Of a DNA stretch of 45,625 bases, positions 1 to 8,342 are shown piece after piece. The first letter of the stretch is position 1. Every line of letters begins with the position of its first letter. The notes under the pieces were generated by a model. That model did no database searches, was not told the origin of the DNA, and saw only the letters and a list, made by a program, of their open reading frames with translations. This DNA is from Natronohydrobacter sp. (GTDB lineage Bacteria > Pseudomonadota > Alphaproteobacteria > Rhodobacterales > Rhodobacteraceae), in NCBI GenBank assembly GCA_007125005.1, contig SLDY01000086.1, positions 1-45,625 of the forward strand, read 5' to 3'. The translations under genes and the position numbers were made by a program.

Positions 1-1027
1 GAAACACAGCCCGCGCCCGCGCCCAGACACCCTCATCCAGCCGATCAAGCACCAACAGATGCGGCAGAAGCTGCGCTGCAAAATCTTCGGATGCCTCCAG
101 TGGCAGGAGCGAAGGCAGATTGTCGATTGCCATGACATCCAGCACTGGCTGGCCCGCCACGCGCAAGACTGGCCGCGCCCAATCGGTCACACGATCATAT
201 ACCCGGATGGGCGAGAAGTCCGAGCCAGGGTCGCAGGCGATATCGCCGATCACTCGGAGCGCGCGCGGGTCGCTTGGCGTGGTTTCCGGCACGAAAACCG
301 GCGTGCCGGGCGCAGCCAGAATGCAATTGAGAAAAATCTCATACTGCAAGACCTCCGGAAACGGCCCGCCATGCGCGGTCTCCGCCATATCCCAACTGGT
401 GACAGGCAACCCCAGCGCGCGGCACAAATCCCCCGCACCCGTGCCCACGCGCCCCAAAGCGCCAATGATCAGAACGCGTGGCGGCTCCAGCCCGGCGAGC
501 GCGTGCCTTGCGGCTTCGGTCATGGCGTCCTTATCGGCAAAGCGGGCCACCGGCGCACAGATGCCGCCCCGCGCTTGCGCCCCGAAGGCAAGGCACGAGA
601 CTGCTGCCCCCGCAAACCCTGCCCAATAGCCGAAGGCAGCAACTCTGCGGCCTGTGTCATCCGTCAGATATTCGAGGTCATAAAGCACCCCGCCCCCGGC
701 CCGAAACCGCGCGAGCAATGCCTGCCCGGCAGGCTGGCCCTTGAAGGCATGGCCGAACATGATGTGCCGATGGATGAGCGGGGTCTCCTCTTCGGGCAAT
801 TCCTTGAGCCCGAAGATGATTGCGTCGCGCGGCGCTTCACGCCAACTGCCACAGGCTGCAGGCTCTGCGCCTGCCGCAAGATAAGGCGCAAGCGGCAGTG
901 CCCGCTGCGAACTTTCCTCAATGGTCACGCGCGCGCCCTGCGCCACCAGCGCGGCCACACCCTCGGGCAGGATACCTGCACGTTCCTCTTGCGCGCGTTC
1001 TTCGGCACGGATCCACAGATGTGTCAT
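1..1027 (-). CDS. Saccharopine dehydrogenase-like protein (C-terminus cut by window edge)
   Basis: Reading leftward from an ATG at 1027-1025, the frame stays open to base 1, giving 342 residues without a stop. It begins MTHLWIRAEER and contains a Rossmann-like stretch VLIIGALGRVGTGAGDLC in the middle. Length and sequence style match the NAD-dependent, lysine-forming saccharopine dehydrogenase (LYS1-like) proteins of Rhodobacteraceae, about 350 residues, so only a few C-terminal residues are missing. The start has a good ribosome site (GGAAGGGC) and overlaps the stop of the upstream reductase gene as ATGA, so the two are probably co-transcribed. Family members reversibly split saccharopine into lysine and 2-oxoglutarate, but many bacterial homologues are untested and the substrate here is inferred. 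Confidence 0.82.
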   Translation of the reverse strand, partial: MTHLWIRAEERAQEERAGILPEGVAALVAQGARVTIEESSQRALPLAPYLAAGAEPAACGSWREAPRDAIIFGLKELPEEETPLIHRHIMFGHAFKGQPAGQALLARFRAGGGVLYDLEYLTDDTGRRVAAFGYWAGFAGAAVSCLAFGAQARGGICAPVARFADKDAMTEAARHALAGLEPPRVLIIGALGRVGTGAGDLCRALGLPVTSWDMAETAHGGPFPEVLQYEIFLNCILAAPGTPVFVPETTPSDPRALRVIGDIACDPGSDFSPIRVYDRVTDWARPVLRVAGQPVLDVMAIDNLPSLLPLEASEDFAAQLLPHLLVLDRLDEGVWARARAVF

Positions 1028-1482
1028 GTCAGCGCCCTTCCGAAAACCTCGTCAAGAATCGCACGCAAGGCGTCGGCATCGCGCGCGCTGAACGCATCTG
1101 GCTGATCACTGTCGATATCGAAGACTGCGATCAGACGTCCCTGCCCGTCACGCACTGGCAGCACAAGCTCAGAACGCGTGCTGCTGGAACAGGCGATATG
1201 ATCGGCGAAGGCTTCGACATCGGGCACAAGCTGCACCTCGCCGGTGCGCGCGCAGGTCCCGCAAACCCCGCGCGAAAACGGGATCACAAGACAGCCATGT
1301 CCGCCCTGATACGGACCGATCTTCAAAAGCTCAGGCGCGGTAACGCGATAAAACCCCGTCCAGTCGAAACGATCATCCGAATGATGCACCTCGCAGGCAA
1401 GCGTGGCCATCAACGCTACTGCATCGTCTTCGCCCTCGGTCAGGGCACGGATACGGGCGGCAAGTGCCTCGTAATCGAGCAT
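1024..1482 (-). CDS. msrC: Free methionine-(R)-sulfoxide reductase, GAF fold
   Basis: This 152-residue protein is a single GAF domain of the fRMsr family, which reduces free methionine-R-sulfoxide in the cytoplasm using thioredoxin. The three cysteines expected of the family are present: Cys64 (GGHGCLVIPF), Cys74 (RGVCGT) and Cys98 (DHIACSSSTRSE). The substrate-pocket text SELVLPV and DIDSD is also intact. Length is typical. The start at 1482 is supported by an AGAGGTGA ribosome site. Its stop overlaps the start of the downstream saccharopine dehydrogenase-like gene by four bases. Nothing looks damaged, and the call rests on motif recognition. Confidence 0.88.
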   Translation of the reverse strand: MLDYEALAARIRALTEGEDDAVALMATLACEVHHSDDRFDWTGFYRVTAPELLKIGPYQGGHGCLVIPFSRGVCGTCARTGEVQLVPDVEAFADHIACSSSTRSELVLPVRDGQGRLIAVFDIDSDQPDAFSARDADALRAILDEVFGRALT

Positions 1483-1534
1483 GAGATCACCTCTGATAAA
1501 TGCGGGAGCAAGCAGCGCAGCGTCCTTGCGACGC

Positions 1535-1565
1535 GGCCTTGCCCCCCTCGATGGGGGGCAAGGCC
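1535..1565. terminator. Perfect 13-bp GC-rich hairpin between thiolase and msrC
   Basis: Arms 1535-1547 (GGCCTTGCCCCCC) and 1553-1565 are exact reverse complements around a 5-base loop. The hairpin lies just after the thiolase stop and before the msrC start on the minus strand, where it could end or attenuate thiolase transcripts. No T tract follows on either strand, so a classical Rho-independent terminator is not shown; it could instead be a 3'-end stabilising structure. Confidence 0.6.
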
Positions 1566-1587
1566 GCCCCCCGATGCAAGCACGACC

Positions 1588-2766
1588 TCACGGCAGTTCC
1601 ACTGCAATGGCTGTGCCTTCGCCGCCACCGATACAGATCGCCGCCACACCACGCTTGAGCCCGCGCGACTCCAGCGCATTGATCAGCGTCACCATGATCC
1701 GCGCGCCGGAAGCCCCGATAGGATGGCCCAGCGCACAGGCTCCGCCATTCACATTCACCACATCGCGCGCAAGCCCCATCTCATGCATAAATGCCATGGG
1801 CACAACAGCGAAAGCCTCATTCACCTCCCACAGATCCACATCTCCGACCTTCCACCCAAGCCGCGCGAGCAGTTTCTGCGCTGCCGGCACAGGCGCAGTG
1901 GTGAACCAGCCGGGTGCCTGCGCATGGCTCGCATGGCCACGAATGAAAGCACGCGGCATCACCCCAAGCGACTCGGCCTTCGAGCGCGAGGCCATCACAA
2001 GCGCCGCCGCACCATCGGAGATGGAAGAACTGTTGGCCGCTGTCACAGTGCCTTGCTTGCGAAAGGCGGACTTGAGATGCGGGATCTTTTCCGGCCGTGC
2101 CGATTTCGGCTGCTCATCCTCGCGCACAACGATCTCACCCTTGCGCGTGGCAAGGCTCACAGGCGTGATCTCGCGCTCAAAAGCGCCACTCTCCTGCGCC
2201 GCAAGTGCATTGGAAAGCGAACGCAGCGCATACTCGTCCTGCGCGTTTCGCGTGAACTGGAAATGCTCGGCGCAGTCTTCGGCGAATGTGCCCATCAGAC
2301 GGCCTTTGTCATAGGCATCCTCAAGCCCATCGAGGAACATATGGTCGATCACTTGCCCATGCCCAAGTCGCGCTCCCGCGCGCATTTTCGGCAACAGATA
2401 GGGCGCTTCCGACATGCTCTCCATACCGCCCGCGACAACCACCCCAGAGAGACCAAGCGCGATCTGATCATGCGCGATCATCGCAGCCTTCATGCCGGAG
2501 CCACACATCTTGTTGAGCGTCGTCGCGGGCACATCCGCGCCGAGCCCTGCCGCAAACCCTGCCTGACGCGCAGGGGCCTGCCCCTGTCCAGCGGGCAGCA
2601 CACAGCCCATGAGCACTTCCTCGACAGCCCCCTGCGCTAGCCCCGCATCCTGCAACGCTCCTGCAATCGCAGCCCCGCCGAGTTCCGAGGCAGGACGCCC
2701 CGCGAAAACACCCTGCAAGCCGCCCATCGCCGTGCGCGATGCCCCCAAGATAACAACCTCCTGCAT
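1588..2766 (-). CDS. Acetyl-CoA C-acyltransferase (thiolase), second paralogue
   Basis: A 392-residue thiolase that condenses or cleaves acyl-CoA chains in the cytoplasm. The acylated nucleophile Cys88 (LNKMCGSGMK), His348 ([10 protein letters not shown]) and the second catalytic Cys378 (AICIGGGEG) are all present, and the length is normal. I chose the ATG at 2766 (MQEVVILGASRTAMGG) because it sits behind GGGAAGGGGC and matches the usual family start; an upstream ATG at 2829 would add 21 residues unlike any thiolase. It is separate from phaA at 4709 and from the phaA-phaB pair. A role in beta-oxidation or acetoacetyl-CoA turnover is likely, but chain-length preference cannot be read from the sequence. 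Confidence 0.9.
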   Translation of the reverse strand: MQEVVILGASRTAMGGLQGVFAGRPASELGGAAIAGALQDAGLAQGAVEEVLMGCVLPAGQGQAPARQAGFAAGLGADVPATTLNKMCGSGMKAAMIAHDQIALGLSGVVVAGGMESMSEAPYLLPKMRAGARLGHGQVIDHMFLDGLEDAYDKGRLMGTFAEDCAEHFQFTRNAQDEYALRSLSNALAAQESGAFEREITPVSLATRKGEIVVREDEQPKSARPEKIPHLKSAFRKQGTVTAANSSSISDGAAALVMASRSKAESLGVMPRAFIRGHASHAQAPGWFTTAPVPAAQKLLARLGWKVGDVDLWEVNEAFAVVPMAFMHEMGLARDVVNVNGGACALGHPIGASGARIMVTLINALESRGLKRGVAAICIGGGEGTAIAVELP

Positions 2767-2855
2767 ATCCGCCCCTTCCCGCACGTTGGAACAATCATTT
2801 GGTAACTTTTCGGCGGTATATTCGGTCATATCGTCGCCAAGGGGAAGGGGCAGGA

Positions 2856-3197
2856 ATGAAGGTCTTTGTTGGTCATGCGGAAAACGCGCTTGTCATATCG
2901 GTTCAGGAGCCGCGTCTGGATGCAGCGATTGCCATCTCTTTCAAAGATGTGGTGCGCAGTCTAACAGTCCCAGAAGGAACGCGCGTCATTCTGAATCTCG
3001 AACAGGTTCAGTTTCTCGACAGCTCGGGGCTTGGCGCAATCGTTGGCGTCATGAAGCTCCTTGGCCCCGAACGCCCGCTCGAAGTCGCTGCGCTATCACC
3101 CGCAGTGCGCAAACTCTTCCGACTGACGCGGATGGATACTGTGTTCAAGATCCACGACGAGCCACCGCCCTGCGCGCATATGCGCGCAGCTGGCTGA
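2856..3197 (+). CDS. STAS-domain anti-sigma factor antagonist
   Basis: A 113-residue single STAS domain of the RsbV/SpoIIAA type. The phosphorylation loop FLDSSGLGAIVG is intact, with Ser57 as the likely target. Such proteins release a sigma factor by binding its HATPase-type anti-sigma kinase when unphosphorylated. The ATG at 2856 is preceded by GGGGAAGGGGCAGGA; an upstream in-frame start would add an unrelated 19-residue leader. The next gene, 63 bases downstream on the same strand, encodes the matching kinase, so the two form a partner-switching pair. Neither a PP2C phosphatase nor the target sigma factor is visible in the window. Confidence 0.88.
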   Translation: MKVFVGHAENALVISVQEPRLDAAIAISFKDVVRSLTVPEGTRVILNLEQVQFLDSSGLGAIVGVMKLLGPERPLEVAALSPAVRKLFRLTRMDTVFKIHDEPPPCAHMRAAG

Positions 3198-3260
3198 TAC
3201 TCACAGAGCGCATTCAGAGATGCGATTCTTTCACAGCAGAACCAGAACGGGGCCTGTGCA

Positions 3261-3758
3261 ATGACCGCGCCGAGAGAACACTGTAGTGGCCTTGTCTCCA
3301 ATATCGAGCAGAGCCCGGGCGGGATAGAAATCTGCGATTCATCCGTCCCGCGGCAGGTACTTGCATTGACTTGTAACAGCACGTTGATGGATGTGCGCAC
3401 ATCCATGATTCGCGTTGAACGCTTCATGAAGGCGCTTGGCGCATCAGCAGAGCTTACAGACGATCTCAATCTGGTTCTGTCAGAGGCAATGACCAATATC
3501 GCGCGCTACGCCTACCCCCATGGGGACGGCCTCATTCAGTGTTTCATTCATAAGTCGCCCGATACCGTCGAGTGCATTTTATCCGATCAGGGCAAGGGGT
3601 TCGATCCAAGCAAATTCGTGCCGCACTTGCCCGATCCGGCTCTGGCTCCCGAGGGAGGATTCGGCTTGTATCTGATCGGCAGCCTTACGCGGGAACTCAG
3701 ATATTACCGCAATAACGGCGTCAACACTCTGCGTTTCGTCCTGCCCGCCATAGCCTGA
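3261..3758 (+). CDS. Anti-sigma regulatory factor (RsbW-type serine kinase)
   Basis: A 165-residue protein with a GHKL/HATPase_c fold typical of RsbW/SpoIIAB. The N box holds Glu75 and Asn79 (SEAMTNIARYA), followed by the G1 box SDQGKGFDP at about 108-116 and the G2 box EGGFGLYLIG at 131-140. About 40 N-terminal residues precede the domain and may be regulatory or overpredicted, because the ribosome site before the ATG at 3261 is weak. Proteins of this type phosphorylate their STAS partner and hold a sigma factor or another output protein. The gene directly upstream supplies that partner. Confidence 0.86.
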   Translation: MTAPREHCSGLVSNIEQSPGGIEICDSSVPRQVLALTCNSTLMDVRTSMIRVERFMKALGASAELTDDLNLVLSEAMTNIARYAYPHGDGLIQCFIHKSPDTVECILSDQGKGFDPSKFVPHLPDPALAPEGGFGLYLIGSLTRELRYYRNNGVNTLRFVLPAIA

Positions 3759-4120
3759 CCTTCACCCTGGGGCCGGCTTCACAGATTTGTCTGGGATTCC
3801 CGATATTGGAGCCGCGCATCTGGATAAGCATCGCAAAAGAGCAGTTCGGGTGCACATCCAAAGGGCGCGATTGGCCAGCAGCACGCATCGTTCACGGGCC
3901 CAGATCGCGGCATTGAGGAGACCTCGCACAGGCATTCTGGCCCACATATCACAGTGTTCTGCAGTAATCAGCCTACATGCCTGGATGCGCGTCGCCAAAC
4001 ACAATTCCCCACAGATCCACGCCCGAGGCGCGCATTGACCGCACCAGAGCGTAGCGCTTGGAAGCTCTGCAGCCTCATCGGTTTACGGTCTGACAAGGCG
4101 TAACAAAGTCCGAAATGCAA
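3759..4120. other. 362-bp intergenic region, nothing recognised
   Basis: This stretch lies between two convergent stops, the anti-sigma kinase (+) and hspQ (-). Open frames on both strands (about 80 codons) lack ribosome sites and family resemblance. I found no tRNA, strong hairpin with a T tract, or repeat. It may hold a small RNA or decayed sequence, but nothing supports either. Confidence 0.4.
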
Positions 4121-4447
4121 TCAATTCAGATGTATCTGCAGAGGGTAATGCCCGTTGTTGAACTCACCAAAGAGCTGCCCGAGGTCAGGATGCTCAACTG
4201 GTTCGCCAGAATCATCAGGAACGAGGTTCTGCTCTGAGACATAGGCGACATAGAAGCTCTCGTCGTTCTCGGCGAGCAGATGGTAGAAGGGCTGATCCTT
4301 CCGGGGCCGCGCCTCTTCCGGAATTGAGTGATACCATTCCTCAGTATTGGCGAATTGCGGGTCGACATCAAAAATCACACCGCGAAACGGGTGCTTTCGG
4401 TGCCGGACAACTTGGCCGAGGTGATATTTTGCAAAGTGATGATGCAT
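4121..4447 (-). CDS. hspQ: Heat shock protein HspQ (YccV/hemimethylated-DNA-binding family)
   Basis: This 108-residue protein matches the HspQ/YccV family through AKYHLGQVVRHRKHPFRGV, VDPQFANTEEWY, QPFYHLLAEN and YVSEQNL. In E. coli HspQ acts as a Lon specificity-enhancing factor and was first described as a hemimethylated-DNA-binding protein; the alphaproteobacterial role is inferred from that. The ATG at 4447 has an AAGGA ribosome site. It is transcribed divergently from phaA across about 260 bp. Length is typical and no key segment is missing. Confidence 0.9.
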   Translation of the reverse strand: MHHHFAKYHLGQVVRHRKHPFRGVIFDVDPQFANTEEWYHSIPEEARPRKDQPFYHLLAENDESFYVAYVSEQNLVPDDSGEPVEHPDLGQLFGEFNNGHYPLQIHLN

Positions 4448-4553
4448 GATGTTCCTTTATTACACCATATGTTCAACCGCAGCCGATGTCCAGAATCGCA
4501 ACTGTAATCGCAGGAAACATATTATGATCGGAGCGAGAACAAAATACCGCGAT

Positions 4554-4571
4554 GGCGGCGGACTCGCCGCC
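4554..4571. repeat. GC-rich hairpin in the hspQ-phaA intergenic region
   Basis: GGCGGCG at 4554-4560 and CGCCGCC at 4565-4571 form a perfect 7-bp stem with a GACT loop. It lies in the leader between divergent hspQ and phaA. No T tract follows, so a terminator is not supported. Confidence 0.4.
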
Positions 4572-4602
4572 CGCGCAGCGTTTGCGCCAGCATCGTGCGC
4601 TG

Positions 4603-4631
4603 TATCATTGCACTGATATTGCATCATGATA
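4603..4631. promoter_or_regulatory. Candidate operator upstream of phaA
   Basis: TATCAT (4603-4608) and ATGATA (4626-4631) are inverted arms enclosing two TTGCA direct repeats at 4608-4612 and 4619-4623, one helical turn apart. PhaR-type regulators of polyhydroxybutyrate genes are reported to bind TGC-containing motifs, so this is a plausible control site for phaA-phaB. The assignment is inference. Confidence 0.35.
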
Positions 4632-4708
4632 GAACTAGGCTCAGATGCCCATTCTCGGGAGGGCGTGTGCCTTTGCCGAAGCAGGGTTTACAGGAGAGAG
4701 GAGATCTC

Positions 4709-5881
4709 ATGACCAATGTCGTTATCGTTTCGGCTGCACGTACAGCTGTCGGCTCTTTTGGGGGCGCTTTTGCCAATACTCCCGCGCATGAACTGGGCGC
4801 TGCGGTGCTGGAAGCCGTTGTTGCCCGCGCCGGCATAGACAAATCCGAAATATCCGAGACGATCCTCGGCCAGGTGTTGACGGCAGGTCAGGGCCAGAAC
4901 CCAGCGCGTCAGGCGCATATCAATGCAGGGCTTCCGATCGAATCTGCGGCTTGGTCGATCAATCAGGTCTGCGGCTCGGGGCTTCGCGCAGTCGCCCTCG
5001 GCGCACAGCATATTCAGCTTGGCGACGCGGAAATCGTGATCGCGGGTGGTCAGGAAAACATGACGCTCAGCCCGCATGTCGCGCATCTGCGCGCGGGTCA
5101 GAAGATGGGCGACATGAAGATGATCGACACGATGATCAAGGATGGACTCTGGGATGCCTTCAACGGCTACCACATGGGCCAGACTGCCGAGAACGTGGCC
5201 CAGAAATGGCAGATCAGCCGCGACGAGCAGGACAGTTTTGCAGTCGCAAGTCAGAACAAGGCCGAGGCGGCGCAGAAGTCCGGCAAATTCAAAGATGAGA
5301 TCGCTCCTTTCACTGTGAAGACCCGCAAGGGCGATATCATTGTGGATAGCGACGAATACATCCGCCATGGCGCGACCATGGAGGCGATGGCAAAACTGCG
5401 TCCGGCCTTTACCAAGGATGGTTCGGTGACAGCGGCAAACGCCTCTGGCCTCAATGACGGCGCAGCAGCCGTGATGCTGATGAGCGCCGAAGAAGCCGAG
5501 AAGCGCGGGCTCAAGCCGCTTGCGCGGATTGCGAGCTATGCAACTGCCGGGCTCGATCCATCGGTGATGGGCGTAGGACCGATCTATGCCAGCCGCAAGG
5601 CACTTGCGAAAGCAGGCTGGAAGGCTGAGGATCTCGACCTTATCGAGGCCAATGAGGCATTCGCCGCACAGGCCTGTGCCGTGAACAAGGATATGGGCTG
5701 GGATGTTGAGAAGGTGAATGTCAATGGCGGCGCAATTGCCATTGGCCACCCCATCGGCGCATCTGGTTGCCGTATCCTGAACACACTTCTGTTCGAGATG
5801 CAGCGCCGCGACGCAAAGAAGGGCCTTGCCACGCTTTGCATCGGGGGCGGCATGGGTGTTGCCATGTGTCTTGAACGCTGA
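4709..5881 (+). CDS. phaA: Acetyl-CoA acetyltransferase (beta-ketothiolase) PhaA
   Basis: A 390-residue thiolase that condenses two acetyl-CoA into acetoacetyl-CoA, the first step of polyhydroxybutyrate synthesis. The catalytic set is intact: Cys88 ([10 protein letters not shown]), His347 ([10 protein letters not shown]) and Cys377 (LCIGGGMG). The ATG at 4709 ([15 protein letters not shown]) sits behind CAGGAGAGAGGAG; an in-frame start at 4595 would add 38 non-family residues. It is followed 97 bp downstream by the acetoacetyl-CoA reductase gene on the same strand, the classical phaA-phaB order. The polymer synthase gene phaC is not in the window. Confidence 0.94.
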   Translation: MTNVVIVSAARTAVGSFGGAFANTPAHELGAAVLEAVVARAGIDKSEISETILGQVLTAGQGQNPARQAHINAGLPIESAAWSINQVCGSGLRAVALGAQHIQLGDAEIVIAGGQENMTLSPHVAHLRAGQKMGDMKMIDTMIKDGLWDAFNGYHMGQTAENVAQKWQISRDEQDSFAVASQNKAEAAQKSGKFKDEIAPFTVKTRKGDIIVDSDEYIRHGATMEAMAKLRPAFTKDGSVTAANASGLNDGAAAVMLMSAEEAEKRGLKPLARIASYATAGLDPSVMGVGPIYASRKALAKAGWKAEDLDLIEANEAFAAQACAVNKDMGWDVEKVNVNGGAIAIGHPIGASGCRILNTLLFEMQRRDAKKGLATLCIGGGMGVAMCLER

Positions 5882-5978
5882 TTGCAGCCGCATGCGGGCT
5901 TGCGTAACATTCTTGCGCAGGCCCCGTATGTCAGATAACTGATATTACAACGCCAGACATTCCAAAGGAGGGGCAAGA

Positions 5979-6701
5979 ATGGCACGAGTGGCATTGGTCA
6001 CAGGGGGATCGCGCGGGATTGGCGCTGCAATTTCCAAAGAACTCAAGGAAAAGGGCTACACCGTCGCAGCGACTTACGCTGGAAATGACGAGGCGGCCGC
6101 CAAGTTTACCGCAGAGACCGGCATCAAGACCTATAAGTGGAATGCTGCAGATTACGAAGCATCCAAGGCGGGGCTTGCGCAGGTCGAGGCCGATCTGGGC
6201 CCGATCGAGATCGTGGTCGCTAATGCCGGGATCACTCGCGACGCCCCTTTCCACAAAATGACGCCCGAACAGTGGAAAGAGGTAATTGATACCAACCTGA
6301 CCGGCGTGTTCAACACGATCCATCCGATCTGGCCCGGTATGCGCGAGCGCAAGTTCGGCCGTGTGGTGGTGATTTCTTCGGTCAACGGGCAAAAGGGCCA
6401 GTTCGCGCAGGTGAATTACGCGGCCACCAAGGCGGGCGATCTGGGGATCGTAAAGAGCCTCGCGCAGGAAGGCGCGCGCTTCGGGATCACCGCGAATGCA
6501 GTTTGTCCGGGCTATATCGCCACGGAAATGGTGATGGCAGTGCCCGAGAAGGTACGCGAGGCGATCATCGGCCAGATCCCGGCCGGACGTCTGGGCGAGC
6601 CCGAAGAAATCGCGCGCTGCGTGTCTTTCCTCGTCTCTGATGATGCGAGCTTCATCAATGGCTCGACCATCAGCGCGAACGGGGCGCAGTTCTTCAGCTG
6701 A
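5979..6701 (+). CDS. phaB: Acetoacetyl-CoA reductase PhaB
   Basis: A 240-residue short-chain dehydrogenase that reduces acetoacetyl-CoA to (R)-3-hydroxybutyryl-CoA with NADPH. The cofactor motif is ALVTGGSRGIGAAI (5-18), NAG lies at 82-84, and the catalytic pair Tyr147/Lys151 lies in QVNYAATKAG. VCPGYIATEMVMAVP and the C-terminal FINGSTISANG are typical of PhbB. A strong AAAGGAGGGGC ribosome site precedes the ATG. It follows phaA and ends at a strong terminator, so the two genes form a compact transcription unit. Confidence 0.94.
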   Translation: MARVALVTGGSRGIGAAISKELKEKGYTVAATYAGNDEAAAKFTAETGIKTYKWNAADYEASKAGLAQVEADLGPIEIVVANAGITRDAPFHKMTPEQWKEVIDTNLTGVFNTIHPIWPGMRERKFGRVVVISSVNGQKGQFAQVNYAATKAGDLGIVKSLAQEGARFGITANAVCPGYIATEMVMAVPEKVREAIIGQIPAGRLGEPEEIARCVSFLVSDDASFINGSTISANGAQFFS

Positions 6702-6721
6702 GCCGCGCTGCGCGCCAAGAC

Positions 6722-6751
6722 AAAACCCCGGCATCGCTGCCGGGGTTTTTT
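6722..6751. terminator. Bidirectional Rho-independent terminator, phaB / ahcY
   Basis: CCCCGGCA (6726-6733) pairs perfectly with TGCCGGGG (6738-6745) around the loop TCGC. AAAA precedes it and TTTTTT follows. Read from either strand it is a GC stem with a T run, so it can end both phaB transcripts from the left and ahcY transcripts from the right. Confidence 0.9.
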
Positions 6752-6769
6752 CTTTGCAGTCATTTCGTG

Positions 6770-8161
6770 TCAGTAGCGGTAATGCTCGGATTTGAAGGGC
6801 CCCTCAACGGGAACGCCGATGTAATCAGCCTGATCTTTCTGCAGTTCCGTCAGCTTCACTCCGATCCGATCCAGATGCAACCGTGCGACCTTTTCATCGA
6901 GATGTTTGGGCAGGATATAGACACCCGGAACATATTCATTGCCCTTGGTCCAGAGTTCGATCTGCGCAAGCACCTGATTGGTGAAAGAGGCCGACATCAC
7001 AAAAGACGGATGGCCCGTGGCATTGCCGAGATTGAGCAGACGGCCCTGTGACAGCAGGATGATCCGCGCACCCGAAGGCATCTCGATCATATCGACCTGG
7101 TCCTTGATATTGGTCCATTTGTGGTTCTTGAGCGCGGCGACCTGAATTTCATTGTCGAAATGTCCGATATTGCCAACGATGGCCATGTCCTTCATCTCGC
7201 GCATATGGTCGATGCGGATCACGTCCTTGTTGCCGGTCGTGGTGATGAAGATATCGGCGCTCCTGACCACATCTTCGAGCGTCGTGACCTGAAAGCCATC
7301 CATCGCGGCCTGAAGCGCGCAGATCGGGTCGATCTCGGTCACGACCACGCGCGCCCCTGCCCCGCGCAGCGAGGCAGCCGAGCCCTTGCCCACATCGCCA
7401 TAACCACAAACCACGGCGACTTTGCCGGCCATCATGGTGTCGGTCGCACGGCGAATACCATCGACAAGCGATTCCTTGCAGCCGTATTTATTATCGAATT
7501 TCGATTTGGTAACGGAATCGTTCACATTGATGGCCGGGAAGGGCAACATGCCTTTCTTGTGCAACTCATACAAACGATGCACACCGGTCGTCGTCTCTTC
7601 GCTCACGCCCTTGATAAGATCGCGCTGCTTCGTGAACCAGCCGGGGCTTACCTCAAGACGCTTGCGGATCTGCGCAAAAAGGCATTCTTCCTCTTCCGAG
7701 GTCGGCACAGCGATCAAATCGGTCTCGCCTGCCTCGACCCGCGCGCCCATCAGGATATAGAGCGTCGCATCTCCGCCATCATCAAGGATCATGTTGGCGC
7801 CATCAGGGAACTGGAAGATCTGGTCGGTATATTCCCAGTATTCGGCCAGTGTCTCTCCTTTGATGGCAAAGACAGGCGTGCCGCCTGCCGCGATGGCGGC
7901 AGCGGCATGATCCTGCGTGGAATAGATATTGCATGACGCCCAGCGCACATCCGCGCCGAGGGCTTTGAGCGTTTCGATCAATACGGCGGTCTGGATCGTC
8001 ATGTGCAGTGAGCCCGCGATACGCGCGCCTTTAAGAGGTTGGCTCGCACCATATTCCGCGCGCAGGGCCATAAGGCCCGGCATCTCGGTTTCGGCGATAT
8101 CAATCTCCTTGCGGCCGAAATCGGCAAGTGAAATATCCTTGATGATATGGTCGAGATCCAT
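6770..8161 (-). CDS. ahcY: Adenosylhomocysteinase
   Basis: This 463-residue S-adenosylhomocysteine hydrolase splits S-adenosylhomocysteine into adenosine and homocysteine and so completes the methylation cycle in the cytoplasm. Family landmarks are present: [16 protein letters not shown], the NAD-binding [26 protein letters not shown], and the C-terminal signature ending PFKSEHYRY. The start at 8161 ([16 protein letters not shown]) follows AAGGA; in-frame sequence further upstream overlaps the tamA leader and lacks resemblance. About 180 bp separate it from divergent tamA. I looked there for an S-adenosylhomocysteine riboswitch and did not recognise one. Confidence 0.96.
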   Translation of the reverse strand: MDLDHIIKDISLADFGRKEIDIAETEMPGLMALRAEYGASQPLKGARIAGSLHMTIQTAVLIETLKALGADVRWASCNIYSTQDHAAAAIAAGGTPVFAIKGETLAEYWEYTDQIFQFPDGANMILDDGGDATLYILMGARVEAGETDLIAVPTSEEEECLFAQIRKRLEVSPGWFTKQRDLIKGVSEETTTGVHRLYELHKKGMLPFPAINVNDSVTKSKFDNKYGCKESLVDGIRRATDTMMAGKVAVVCGYGDVGKGSAASLRGAGARVVVTEIDPICALQAAMDGFQVTTLEDVVRSADIFITTTGNKDVIRIDHMREMKDMAIVGNIGHFDNEIQVAALKNHKWTNIKDQVDMIEMPSGARIILLSQGRLLNLGNATGHPSFVMSASFTNQVLAQIELWTKGNEYVPGVYILPKHLDEKVARLHLDRIGVKLTELQKDQADYIGVPVEGPFKSEHYRY

Positions 8162-8342
8162 GTGCCGGGGTTCCTTGTTGTATAATCCGATTTGCTGGCG
8201 ACTTAGCACTCGCACCCCTGTCTGGCAAGGCGCGCAGAGGGCGGCAATCCGCATGATCTCGGGCTTTCCGGTTGTCGGGCGTGGACCGATCTGCAAGAGT
8301 ACTATATCGAAGCTGACTGTCTGCCTGTGTAAGGGAACTGTT

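Noticed and set aside
59-1105. A 348-codon plus-strand open frame at the left end
   Set aside because: It is the antisense shadow of the partial saccharopine dehydrogenase-like gene, whose frame has a proper start, ribosome site and Rossmann motif.
820-2640. A 606-codon open frame on the plus strand
   Set aside because: It runs antisense through msrC and the thiolase, both with complete catalytic motifs. It has no family resemblance and an Arg/His-rich composition typical of the shadow of a GC-rich gene.
4688-5893. A 401-codon minus-strand open frame
   Set aside because: It is the shadow of phaA, which has all catalytic residues and a strong ribosome site.
8162-8342. Possible S-adenosylhomocysteine riboswitch before ahcY
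   Set aside because: I looked on the minus strand for the conserved core of that riboswitch and could not match it; the region is simply the divergent ahcY-tamA promoter area.
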